DNA of 64,000 nt from Epichloe hybrida (taxonomy: Eukaryota > Ascomycota > Sordariomycetes > Hypocreales > Clavicipitaceae), in contig JAFEKR010000008.1 of the NCBI GenBank assembly GCA_019022495.1, positions 2,046,001 to 2,110,000 of the forward strand, given 5' to 3'. Positions within the stretch are counted from its first letter, which is position 1. Every line of letters starts with the position of its first letter. Below the pieces are notes generated by a model. The model searched no databases. It was not told where the DNA came from and worked only from the letters and a program-made list of their open reading frames with translations. This document shows, piece after piece, positions 49,082 to 60,600 of the stretch. Made by a program: the position numbers and the translations under genes.

Positions 49082-49386
49082 TGTTAGAACAAAGGTGATA
49101 TTAATCGCGCGTCGTAGCCATAATTACCTAGCAGAAGCTTGGGCCGCGCGCGGACCCCACACGTGACCCACAACCTAGCACGTTAATTAGCTAGGAAATG
49201 TAGGGACATAAACGCGCAACCCCTTTTCCCTTTATGTATTATAACTTCTAGCTTTTTACCTCTTTTCCTATAACTCAATTAATCATGATAATAGACAACG
49301 CAGCCTAGAATAGATAATCGATGATGATACTATTCTTCGGGCTCACGACTGTATTACATTGAATTCAATACCCTGTGAATCCAACA
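49082..49386 (+). repeat. 3' LTR of family C (305 bp)
   Basis: TGTTAGAAC start, TCCAACA end. Against the 5' LTR it shows mainly G/A and C/T differences (for example CGTAGCCATAATTACCTAGC for CGCAGCCGCAATTACCCGGC), the pattern RIP gives. Each LTR keeps the original terminus the other has lost. Confidence 0.96.
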
Positions 49387-50773
49387 AGTACTTTAGCTAT
49401 AATAGTAATAATGATAATAATAAACTTTAATATCTCTTTTTTCTTTAACTAGATTATAAAAAAAGTATAAAAGCTAGTAATAAATAAAAGATATATCTAA
49501 CAAGACCCACTTTAGACCCACTTTTATTAATATTTTCTTTTATAGAACTAGATTATAAAAACTAGAAAAGCTATAACTAAGTAACAAGTATAATTAAATA
49601 GACCCACTTTTAGGTCCACTTTTATAAATCCCTTCTTTTCTAAGACTATGTTATGAAAACTATAAAAGTAATAAAATTAAGTAAGAGATATAATTAAATA
49701 GACTCACTTTGGACCCACTTTTATAAATCCCTTCTTTTCTAAGACTATATTATAAAAAACTATAAAAGTTATAAAATTAAGTAAGAGGTATAATTAAATA
49801 GACCCACTTTGGACCCACTTTTATAAATCCCTTCTTTTTATAAGACTAGATTATAAAAAACTATAAAAGCTATAACTAAGTAAGAGATATAACTAAATAA
49901 CCTTACTTTAGACCCACTTTAAACTTACTTTAGACTTACTTTTAAAAAAAACTATTTAACTAAGAAAGTAAGCTAAGAATAGTATTAATAATTAAACCTA
50001 GTTTTAAAGCTTATTTCTTTATATATTAAATAATTAACAGAAATTAATTTATTTTATATTTTAATATCCTTAAAATTATATTATTTTTTAATTTTCTTTA
50101 TTATTATCGCTTTTTTACAGTTTTTTTATTTTCTTTTACCTTAAAAACCTAAAAACTTCATATAATTAGTTTTAATTTAAAGAAAATAGTTATATTACTA
50201 AAGAACCTCTTACTAAATATAATAAAATATTATCTTTATAATAAAAGTCTTATTAATCTAAATATATTATTATTATATTTAATATCTTATTTTTATAGAA
50301 TAATAAATAATTTCTTTAGGGTAAATCTTAGATTAAAAGATAAAAAATATACTAAAATTAAATAGTAAATCTAAGAAAAAAGCTAAAAAAGTATAAAGAC
50401 CTTTTAAATTTACTAAAAAACTTAGGCTATATATAAATACTAAAATAGTTTATCTTTAGTAACCCTATACCTATTATTAGCTTAATAGTTTAAATAAGCC
50501 TAAACTTTAAAAATTTATAACTAAATAACTAAATTATAATAAAAAGAAAGGCTAATATTAAGCTAATTAAGAGAAATCTAAGGAATATTATAAGATAATA
50601 AAAGTACCCACTTTTTTTTTTACTAATACTATATTTGTAGTATTTGTAGTGTAGTGTAGTATTTACTACACTACACTACATACTACACTATATTATAAAC
50701 TACTACACTACATACTATATTGAAAGCTAAAATACTACAAATACTACACTACATGCAAAGCTCTGGTTTAGGC

Positions 50774-53700
50774 AGAGGCTATAGTTACTATAACTAAGGC
50801 TGTAACTATAGTAAATGCTATGTTTATAATAAGAACGAATGCTAGTTAACAAACTATCTAGAAAAAGACTAGAAAGAGGCAAAAGAGCGCTAGTAAAAGA
50901 ATAAGAGACACTAATTGCTACTAATAGAGAAAAAGTATTAGGTATTTCTTATAGCCTACGAAGGCTAAGTATTTAAAGAAGCTAATAACCTTGCTAATAG
51001 AGCGTGGGAATTAGCCAAAACTTTCATTAAGTCTAATAATAACGAAGATAAGAATAATAATGCTAAAGAGACTTCTATATTAAAGTTTAACTAGCTAAGT
51101 ATTATATAATTCTTTATATTAGGATTTTAACTAGTTAATAGTGATGTTATTAATATCCTAAGAGATAAATTATTTAAGCACGCATACCTTAAGCATAATC
51201 CCTTTAATAATATGAAAACCTCTTATATTTTAGAGAAATGTTACTTTAAAGAAGTTTTCTAAGGGATAATACCTAATATAGGAGCCTTAGGTGTCTTAAT
51301 AGCTAGAATTAGATAAGTATAAGCTTTGCTAAGATTAATGCTATTGCTAAAGATTGAACTAACTCCGGAAAAGATAATTGAATTTAGTGCTAGGAGCGCG
51401 ATCATAAAAGGAGTAGTTAACGTACTAACGAAGCTAGGTAACATCCCTTTCTATATGATTAACACACATACGCCTTTTTTATTCTCTTTAGATAATATAG
51501 ATAGGTTATGCGTTAAGGTAGATAACCTTACGAACGTATTAATCTAAGATAATAAGATGGTTCCTATTATTAGGAAATAGGGATATCTTTAGTAAACTCT
51601 AGAAGCTAGAGAAATAGTAGCTTTCTACCTATTAGAAATAGAACTCTATTAACTACATTAACGATTTAGTTACTTATTAGTTAAATAGCTTATGAAGATA
51701 CTAAACTAAGCTAGACATAACATTAAAGCAAAGGCTATTAAATAATTAACTGAAATTTGTTACTATTACTAAATAAATGGAAAGGCCCTAGGTAAATTTA
51801 AGTTTATGATTAAAGATAACTATAAGTTTAACTATAAGATTATAGTTAATATTATTTAAATTAATAGATAACCTATTCTTTATGTTATTAATTCTATAAC
51901 CTTGTTTTAAGTAGCCTAATTCCTTAATCTAAATAAGTAGAAGGTACGTAACATTTAGAACGCCTTACGTGAATGCTAGATTAACACCTACCTTAGTCCT
52001 CTAGAATAGATTATCTATAATGCTAGAAAGAACTTTATATTAGTAGAATTTAAGTATTATATATGATTGCTATTAATTAAGATTAATAAAGTTCTAGTTA
52101 AGGCCTATAATAGCATTAGAAAAGTTAAACGCTATTACAGACTATTACGGCAAGCCTATATAATTATTATAGACTCTATAGGTTAAGATCTTACGCCTAA
52201 GCAATAACTTTAGATAGCTATAAAAGCTGTAAATGACTTAGCAAGCCCTAATAGTCTTATTCCTATGATTCTTATCTTTAGTGTATATTTACGGATAACT
52301 AATAAGTTACTGCTAAGTGTATTTATTATTTAATAAGCTAAAGTAATTCGCAAAGCTACTAATAAGGTCTAACAACTCCTAGCAAAGTAATAAGTTTATA
52401 ATACTCTAAGAACCTGAAATAGCCTAGATACGCTACTAATATACTAACTTCTATTACAGTTAGATATACGTGTATAGAGAGAGAAAGATAGATAGTATAG
52501 CCTCTATAAGCTTCTTACTACTAATAGAGAAACCTATACCCTTTAAATGCCCTATAGACTAATAAGATTCTAATTAATAGTTATTAAACTATATTATTAT
52601 AACCTATACTATACTAAAGAACTTTATGAGTTAACACCTAGAGGCGAAGACTAAGTTATAGATATAGATAAGACCCTGATAATTAAAGAGATTATCCCTA
52701 AAGCTTTAGAAATAAATAAGGAACTACTATAGCCTAAGAGAAAGCGTAGAAGACTATAAAAGAAGCTTATGGTTTAATTTAACCTCGTAGGAACTAAATA
52801 TATAGTAACTACGTACTTAGTAAACAAAGACTAAGAGAAAGCATTAATAGAGAAACTTATGGCTAATAGCAAGTTAAGTGTAGTATTTATTATAGTAAAG
52901 GAAGAAGCTAATTAGGATCTAGCCCTTTAGTTATGTTAAGAAGGAAAGATTATAACCCTAGGCAAGCCCTTTAAGCTATTAGATTAGATTAAGATTAATG
53001 CTTTGCAAGCTTATGATGTATTTAGATTCACGCTGTTTGATCCTGCTAAACACAGTAATAAGAGACTCTTTAAATCTTATATAGTGAGAGAAATTAAAGG
53101 TAAAGGAATAGCTACGCTGTACGAAAAGTCATAACTTATGATTTAAGGGATGAATAATAAAGGGAAGGAATTTATCCTAACCTAATCCCTAACGATCTAA
53201 AGATTAAGCTAATGATTAATTGTCGCGATCACACTATCGCTTAGATCTAGAGGAATTATCCTATGGATTCGAGATATTACATAAGCTTATATGTAATTAA
53301 AAACGTAGCCTATAAGATTAATTATTGCTATGTTACCTAAGTAGATAGTATATTTATTCCCTAAAGGAACTATTATAGAAGTTATTAAGCCTTTATATAG
53401 AATTACAGAAGCTAGAACCTACTAGTTTATAACCTACTTCTATTACTATAAAGAGATGCTTAAGATAATGACTTTATCCTATAACCTATGCTTACTAATT
53501 ACAGAAAAGAATAATAATAACCTCTTTAGAGTAGTTAGCATATAGACTAATAATACGCTAGGCCTTAGTAACTAGGATTTCTATAACCTTAAAGAGAAGG
53601 AACTGCAGAAGGCGAATTTCTTAGTAAAGCTAAAGTAGAAGCTATTAGCTAAGAATTCCCTTATCTTTAATAGTTATATCCTTACCTAGAATGCTAATAA

Positions 53701-54500
53701 CTTAATAGAACTTTATTAAAAAGGCTAGAGTAAGAAGATTAAGCAGATTAACCTGTAATCGCTAACTATAAAATAAGATTACATTAAATAATAAGCATAA
53801 GGAAGTTATATTATAACCGTCTATTAACCTAAAGCCCTTTACAACCTATTAATCGTAGCATAATATCAAGATCTAACTCCTAATAATATAACTTAATTAA
53901 ATAAGCGACTTGACTAGCAGATCTGACATCAAGACTAAGGCCTATATTATATCCCTCTAGACCTCGAGAATGCGAAGTTATTTGTGTTTGTGGATGGATC
54001 CCTTGCTAATAACAAAGATCTGAGTTCCTAGATTAGATACGTGATTGTTATTAGCAATAAGGAGGCAAAAGATAACACATTCACCTTAAAAGGCAATATC
54101 GTTACGTATAGCTTAATAAAGAGCAAGTGTGTAACCTATAGCGCCCTCGCTTCTAAACTATACTTAATAGTATAAGGTGCTAATATAACCTATGCAATTG
54201 CTATAACCCTTAATATAATTACAGACTAATTAAAGATTAACCATATCCCTATAACTATCTATATAGACTCTTTTTTATTATATAAGTGTCTTATAAAGCT
54301 AGGTTTTATAAAGGAGAAACGCCTTATAATTAATATTATAGCACTTTAGTAATCGTATAAGCAATAGGAGATCTATAAAGTACGATGGATTAATAGCAAT
54401 GATAACCTTGCTAACACAATAACAAAGGCATCTCTAAACAAGAGCCTTAAGACCTTTATTAACTTAAATAAAGCTATAATTTAAGTTAAAGGCTAGGTAA
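50774..54500 (+). pseudogene. zinc knuckle and pol relic of family D
   Basis: Zinc knuckle about 50810-50850 (C-Y-V-Y-N-K-N-E-C). Protease about 51250-51330 (GIIPNIGA). An in-frame 73-codon open stretch at 51326-51547 covers the end of protease and ends at a CAA/CAG-type stop; it contains NTHTPFLFSLDNIDRL, the typical linker to integrase. Pre-integrase region about 51600-51770, integrase core about 51790-52280, RT about 53000-53700, RNase H about 53965-54450, which keeps FVFVDGSLANNKDL nearly intact. RIP falls off towards the 3' end. Not functional. Confidence 0.9.
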
Positions 54501-54534
54501 AGAGACTAGAGACCGGATAAGACTAACAAGAGTC

Positions 54535-54790
54535 TGGTCTAACCATGGCCGAGCTAATAAGAAGCCCTTATTTTAATTCCCCGTATCCACTTGTGTTCAT
54601 TTTGAATGATTCTGATTTTATTGCGTTTTTCAAGCTTTTAGAGCCCCTGATTGAGCCCGCTTCCTAATCCGCGGATTAAGCGATTTTTCTTTGTATTGCA
54701 TTATTAACCAATAGGGAGTCTGAATTTAACATCGGACCCACTTATCCTTACACAGGCTCATTTCATTCATATACCTACTAATTCCCTCTT
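54535..54790 (+). other. RIP-poor 3' non-coding part of family D
   Basis: About 250 bp with normal CpA/TpG/CpG content lies between the end of pol and the purine tract, in contrast to the pol sequence before it. No coding sequence is recognised. It contains the conserved block at 54740-54759. Confidence 0.6.
54740..54759 (+). promoter_or_regulatory. conserved CTTATCCTTACACAGGCT block, family D
   Basis: The least mutated copy of the block also found at 21605-21624 and 48891-48910, in the same position relative to the 3' LTR. Confidence 0.5.
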
Positions 54791-54843
54791 TTAGTATTAG
54801 ATTTATCCTACCTTACTTTCTTCCTAAAAAGAGAAGTTACTAG

Positions 54844-55079
54844 TGTTATAATAACTAGGTTAACATCAAGTTAACTACTAGGAAAGTAGAGCACGTGCGG
54901 CAACGCCACACTATAATTAGCCGCACCCGTACGCGAGGCACACACGTAACTCGCGTTCCCTCCCCCTTTTCTTATAGCTATATAACACTATAAATAGCTT
55001 CAATTAAGAGACCTTATTATATTATTAAACCTAACCCTACGTTGCACTAGTGCATACTAATCCCTTGGTGTAACCAACA
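54844..55079 (+). repeat. 3' LTR of family D (236 bp)
   Basis: TGTTATAATAACTAGG start (TGTTGCGACAAC in the 5' LTR), CCAACA end. TATA-like box at 54989-54997. Confidence 0.95.
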
Positions 55080-55084
55080 CTAAT

Positions 55085-55425
55085 AATATTTTAAGTTATA
55101 TTAGTTATATAAGTAATATAAGTAAAATATATATAAGCTATTTTAAGCTATTTTAAGCTAAGATAAGCTAAGATAAGCTAAGATAAGCTAAGATAAGCTA
55201 AGATAAGCTAAGATAAGCTAAGATAAGCTAAGATAAGCTAAGATAAGCTAAGATAAGCTAAGATAAGCTAAGACAAGCTAAGATATTTTTACTAATACTA
55301 CATTAAAAGTATTTATAAAGTATTTATATATATTCTTAAGTTTAGTTTAACTAAGGTATATAGCTTTAAGATAATTTTTAAATATTTTTAAAAATTTAGT
55401 ATAAGATTTTATAAATTATATTAAG
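55085..55425. repeat. piece of the outer hAT-like element with a decamer array
   Basis: Two TTTTAAGCTA units are followed by twelve nearly perfect AGATAAGCTA units (55161-55280), then AT-rich DNA up to the TTAAG target site. The array sits at the same place as the decamer array of the smaller hAT-like elements. Confidence 0.85.
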
Positions 55426-55646
55426 TGTTGATTCCTTCGGATCTTCATCGGTTTAATCGTGGCCAAAGACCAGACCAATTGTGGGTCCGGCGCGATGCAC
55501 GCGATATGATTGGCTGCATTAATTCGCCACCCCCTTTTGTGCCCCACACACGGATTTCGCCCACTTTCCTAGCTATCTAACTAACTATCATCGACTTCAA
55601 TTTATACGGGATTTATTACCTGCGCAGGACCTTGGTGCATCTAACA
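55426..55646 (+). repeat. 5' LTR of the short-LTR family-B element
   Basis: 221 bp, TGTTGATTCC start, TCTAACA end, nearly RIP-free. It differs at only a few sites from its 3' partner (for example CAGACC/TAGACT), so the insertion looks comparatively young or less exposed to RIP. Confidence 0.95.
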
Positions 55647-55752
55647 CTAATCAGTAGTTAACTTCACAACCACAGATAAGCTAGGTATTACAAGAAGAGA
55701 CATTTTTACAGACGCCACTACCACTACCCCTTATTATGCTATAATAGTCATT

Positions 55753-55938
55753 ATGGTAGAGAGGCATAACTATATAAGTGTGCTAAAGGAAAAGACTAGA
55801 ATCCTAGTTATAGGCTTGTTAGGCTTCCAAGGAATTAATCTATTAACCCTTAGGCTTAGGGATATAACTTTGTTATATTTATCTAGGATATTGTTATTAA
55901 TTATCGATTTTATCGTCTATTATAAGAAAACTAACTAA
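55753..55938 (+). CDS. short leader ORF upstream of gag, intact copy (61 aa)
   Basis: This is the only open copy of a frame present in all three full family-B elements and, in part, in family D. ATG at 55753, about 105 bp after the primer site; stop TAA after KKTN. The product would be basic and polar at first (MVERHNYISVLKEKTR) and hydrophobic later (Leu/Ile-rich, ending FIVYYKKTN), perhaps one membrane-associating helix. Gag begins several hundred bases downstream in another frame. Conservation of both ends among copies that have otherwise diverged suggests it was once translated. It may be a regulatory upstream ORF, an extra element protein or a separated Gag N-terminus. No known family recognised. 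Confidence 0.45.
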   Translation: MVERHNYISVLKEKTRILVIGLLGFQGINLLTLRLRDITLLYLSRILLLIIDFIVYYKKTN

Positions 55939-56329
55939 CTAACTAAATCTATTACCGTGAGGCATTTATTTCAAACCTAACGTTAAACAACCTTAGCTAA
56001 GCTAGCTAATATATCTATAACTTCTCTATAAATATTCCCTTTATCTAACAGACCTTTAATCTATTTATATAAGTATCTATAGCTTATTTTTTACCCCCTT
56101 TACTCTTAGTGCTATTCGCCCTATACTTATTAGCAAGAGAGAGAGATTACCTCCTTCCCTCCTTTTCACAAAAAATAGGAAGGGCAATTCCTATTAATTC
56201 ATTATTATTTTTCTCGTTGCTTTTGCCTATTTTTAGCACTTCTACCGCTTTCTTTATCCCTATTAATTTACTCCTATTGCTATTTTTTTTTCCTTTAATA
56301 GTTAAAAATAGCAGAGGAATCTAGACCTT

Positions 56330-57640
56330 CCATAAGAGAAAGGGCTACTAGTAATAGCAAGGCTCTAATCATTACCCCTAAGAGACCTTAAAGGCATAAA
56401 TTACCCCCACGCCTTTAATAGCTTACTTACGAATTCTTATATAACTAGAAAGAATTTGCTAAGTTAGATCCAGACACTACTACGCAGCTTAAGCTTAATA
56501 ACTAAATTATAAGATTTATTAACCTTAGTGAGCATTAAGGTTAGAGAGATAATAACCTATAGGAATTATTCTAAGAAGACTTTAAAGGCTAGTCTAAAGA
56601 CACCTTTAAAAGGGTATCTAAGGATATTATTAGAGAATTACACAATTCTTTACAAGATCACGGCGTCCTTATTAGGCGAGGCCTAGGATATTTAATCCTA
56701 GTATTACTTAAGGAAGTGCTTCATTAAACTTTAATACCTCTTTAGTTACAGGAAAGATCATAAGAAAGACTATAATCTTCTAAACCCCTAGAACCTTAAT
56801 ATTAATAGCCCTAATAACCTACCCTAGAAATTAACCTTCCCTAACCCTAGAGATTACTTAAACCCTCACAAGAACCCTTATAATAATCCCTATTATATTA
56901 ACAGCTCTATCCGGATAATCGTTATTAAGAACAACTAGTAGACTATCATTTATATTATGCCTTTATAGTAATTCCCCTCTAAGGATTAGATTATAAAGAA
57001 GATCTCGGAGCTTACAAAGATGTATAAGAATAGTAACTACTATAGTGGAAAACTATATAACTTCTTAACGCTAAAGATTACGCTCTTTAAAAATAAGTGT
57101 AATAGAATTAACCTTCCTTAAACGCATTATTAGAAGGCTTTCCCTATTGTGTTAATAGGTAATGCTAAGTAATACTACCTTAATTACCTCTTTAGGAATA
57201 ACTATTCCTATAAAGAGATAATTACTTATATCTATTAGCGCTTTAAGATAGAAAGTAACTAGTAATTCTATTACTATAAGTAAAGTAGTATAATGCTAAA
57301 GAGTATAATTAAGAAGAACCCTAATAAAAGCAAGCTTAAGTGCCTTAAGATTATATTATTAACCCTTAAGAAGATTCATAGAGGCCTATACCTTACTAAG
57401 ATAGTAAATACTAAACTCTATAAATAGGCCTTAAACGCTATAGCTAGTGTGCCTAAATATTAGATAGTAAAATATATACACTTCACAGGCTTTAAAAGTC
57501 TTACTAGAGACCTCTGCAAGGTAATCACTATTATGGAATTAAATAAGAAGTCCTCCTAATACCTTTAGTACTAATAAGAAGACCCTCTAGAGGCTATGTT
57601 CACTAATTATTAGTATAGATAGCGATTATCCCCTTGTGGT
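56330..57640 (+). pseudogene. gag relic of the short-LTR family-B element
   Basis: Uninterrupted counterpart of 25200-26313 plus 28323-28585. Gag core readable near 57055-57250 (NFLTLKITLFKNKC, then LNYLF and YSYKEIITYI). The long pyrimidine-rich leader before it (about 56100-56300) lacks the hairpin found in the two sisters. The 71-codon frame at 56109-56324 falls in this leader; it is Leu/Phe-rich only because of the T-rich DNA and I do not call it a gene. Confidence 0.85.
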
Positions 57641-60600
57641 AAAGGAAGTTATTATAGACGGAGCCTTAGGCTAAGCACTAAGCGCTGCTTTATATATAGT
57701 AAGAGTAGCTACTAGTCCTCTAATTACTCCACTAAAGAATATTAAAAGGAAAAGGACTAATAGTAAGCTAGTAAAATATATTATATACTCCCTTTAGAGA
57801 AGAGATTCTAGGTATTCCTTACCTCCTATAAAGGGTAGGATAATAATAAGCCTAATAAAGGCTTGGGTTAGAATTAGGAATTATATCTTTTAGCCTACAT
57901 AGAAGCTAAAGATAATAATAATAATATAGAGGAGCTACTATTAATAGCATACCTAAGCATTATATAATTCTTTTACTCCGGATTACAAACTAACCATAAC
58001 GCCGCTAACGTTAATATCCTTATGACCCTAAATAATTAAGCCTTCTAACACGCATTCCTTAGATAGGAGCTTTATAAGCTATAAGAGTGCAATAAAGGCT
58101 TAATTTGCTATATCTCTAAAGAACACTATTCTAAAGAGGTCTTTAGAGGGATTATACCTAACACTAGCGCTATAGGAAAGTTAACTATAGGAGAGGCATA
58201 AGTAAAGGCTTTATTAAGATTAATGCCTTTATTAAAGGTAACCCCCTATAAACCCTAAATTATTACATTTAGCGCTAGATTAGTAGTTACAAGAGGAATC
58301 CTATATATGCCTATAGAACTTAGAGAGCTTAAATTCTACGTCCTTAATATAGCTACCCCCTTCCTCTTCTTAATTACTAATATAGATAAAATATAAGTTA
58401 AGATTAATAATCTTGCTAATAAACTTATCTAAGGCAACAAAACCATACCTATTATACAACAATAGGGCTATCCTTAGTAGCTACTAGAAGCGAGAGAAAT
58501 AGTTGCCTTCTACCTTTTAGAAGGAGATATCTATTAATTATATTATTAACTTAGTTACCCTTTTGTTTAATAACTTGTAAAGATCCTTTACTAGGCTAGT
58601 TATAAAGTTAAACACTAGGTAATTAAGGAATTAACTAAAGTCTGCTACTATTACTAGATGCATAGAAAGGCCCCTAGTTAATTCAAGTTTACAATTAAAG
58701 ATAACTATAAATTTAACTACAAGATCATCGTTAATATCATATAGATTAATAGCCAACTAGTGCTTCACATTATTGATTTAGCAACATTGTTTTAGGCAGC
58801 CTAATTTCTTAATTTAAAGAAGCAAAAGGCTTAAGACATCTAGGATATAATTTACGAATATTAGATTAATACTTATCTCGGACCTCCAGAATAGATTATA
58901 CACAACGCTAGCAATAACTTTGCTTCCGCTAAGTTTAAGCACTATACTTAACTAATGTTAATTAAAACTAGTAAGATACTAATTGAAGCCTATAATAGCA
59001 TTAGAAAGATTAAGAAATACTATAGACCTCTACGCTAAGCCTATAATATTATCATAGACTTAATTAGAATGGAGCTCGCGCTAGAGTAATGCCTCTAAAT
59101 AGCTATTAAGGCTATTAATAACTCTATAGGCCTAAATAGTATTATTCTAACTATGCTAGTCTTTAGAGGCTACCCACAGATAATAGATAAGTTGCTACTA
59201 AGTGTCTCTATTATTTAATATACTAAGGTAATTCATAAGGTAATAGATAAAGTCTAATATCTTCTAGCTTTATAGTAGGTCTATAATACCCTTAGAGCCT
59301 AGAATAGCCCTAACATAGCGCCTATATATTAGCTGCCCCTATAGGCTAATGTATATATATAGAGAGAGAAAGGTAGCTAGCATAGCTTATATAAGCTACT
59401 TACTACTAATAAAGAGACCTATACTATTAATATACCCCGTAGCCTAGTGAAGTTTTACTTTATAGTAGTAAAGCCCTATTATAAAAACCTATGTATTATA
59501 GAGGGACTGGAGTAGTAGGAGATAAAGCCTTATAATATGCTAGAGTAGTAGGAGATAAAGCCTAGTAATATAGAGGAAGAAGTAATTATATAACTAACTA
59601 CTACTAATAAAGGAGATTCTCTAATAGAAGATAGCGAAGAGCTATAGATACTAGCTAAGAGAAAGTAAGGGAGACTAAGAAAGGCCCTTATAGTGTAATT
59701 TATAAGTGTAGGAGAGTCTAATAAAGAGGCTTATAAAGCCTAAAAGGCCCTAAGGGGAAGCTATTAAGTTAAAGACTTATTACTATGCCCTAAAGGAATA
59801 AAAGTAAGGAAAAGAAGACCTTATAGCCCTAAGAAGGATATTAGCCTAGTTTAGCTTTATATACTTATAAATAAAGATTAAGAGAAGGCCTTTATTTAAG
59901 AGGTTATGACTAGAGGGATGCTAAGTATAGCATTCCTTATAGTAAAGGAAAAGGCTAATTAAAACCTCACCCTTTAGCTTCGCTAAGAAGGAAGGATTAT
60001 AACCCTAGGAAAACCCTTTAAGCAGTCTAATTAAGCTAAGATTAATGCTTTATAAGCTTATAATGTGGTAAATTTATTAAGTTTAACCTAGCAAAGCACG
60101 GAGGTTATAGAATCTTTGATTCTTATATAGTTAAAGAGATTAAAGGCAAAGGAATAGACTTACTATACAAGAAATCTTATCTTATTATATAAGGCTATAA
60201 TAATAAAGGAAAGGAATTCATCCTAACGTAATCGCTAATAATACAACAAGCAAGCTAACGCCTTATCGTAGCTATTGCTCCGTTATTAAGAAGAAGAGGC
60301 ATTTACCTTTAGATTCGCGATATTACATAAGCTTATACTTAATTACACATGGTGCTAATGAGGCTAATTATTGTAAGATTACTAAAGCAAATTACACACC
60401 TCTTTCCAGAAGGGACTATAATTAAATTAATTAGACCTCTTTATGGGATTGCAAAGGCTAGAACCTACTAGTAGGTAATGTACTTCTATTACTATAGGGA
60501 TAACCTTAATATAATAACTTTAACCTATAATCCCTACTTATTAATTATAGCCCTAAATAATAAGAATCTCTTTAGTATTATTAGAATGCAAACTAATGAT

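Larger units (their letters stand above)
42587..49386 (+). mobile_element. family-C Copia element, 6800 bp
   Basis: LTRs of 305 bp sit at 42587-42891 and 49082-49386, with target duplication AGTAC at 42582-42586 and 49387-49391. The uninterrupted target is seen in the sister hAT-like element near 27679-27695. The primer-site motif, in its least mutated form CTAATCAGTGGTTA, is at 42892-42905; purine tract 49064-49075, then TTCTAG. By nesting it is later than both family D and the hAT-like element at this spot. Confidence 0.97.
41931..50765. mobile_element. hAT-like element interrupted by a family-C Copia element
   Basis: Termini CAGAGCTTTG and CAAAGCTCTG; flanking 8-mers GTTAAGGC (41923-41930) and GTTTAGGC (50766-50773) differ by one base. 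Pieces 41931-42586 and 49392-50765 together total about 2.03 kb and are collinear with the inverse of 26322-28314. It has no transposase frame. It sits inside family-D gag and itself hosts family C. Confidence 0.93.
39956..55079 (+). mobile_element. family-D Copia element carrying a hAT-like element that carries family C
   Basis: LTRs of 236 bp sit at 39956-40191 and 54844-55079, with target duplication CTAAT at 39951-39955 and 55080-55084. The primer-site motif is at 40192-40205 and the purine tract at 54826-54837, then TACTAG. The 41931-50765 insertion in gag accounts for most of its length; without it the element is about 6.3 kb. Confidence 0.95.

Noticed and set aside
51259..51444. 61-codon minus-strand ORF
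   Set aside because: Antisense shadow of the family-D protease region, whose sense frame carries the family motifs.
56109..56324. 71-codon Leu/Phe-rich ORF that looks like a membrane protein
   Set aside because: Lies in a T-rich retrotransposon leader; hydrophobicity follows from base composition and the sisters do not keep the frame.
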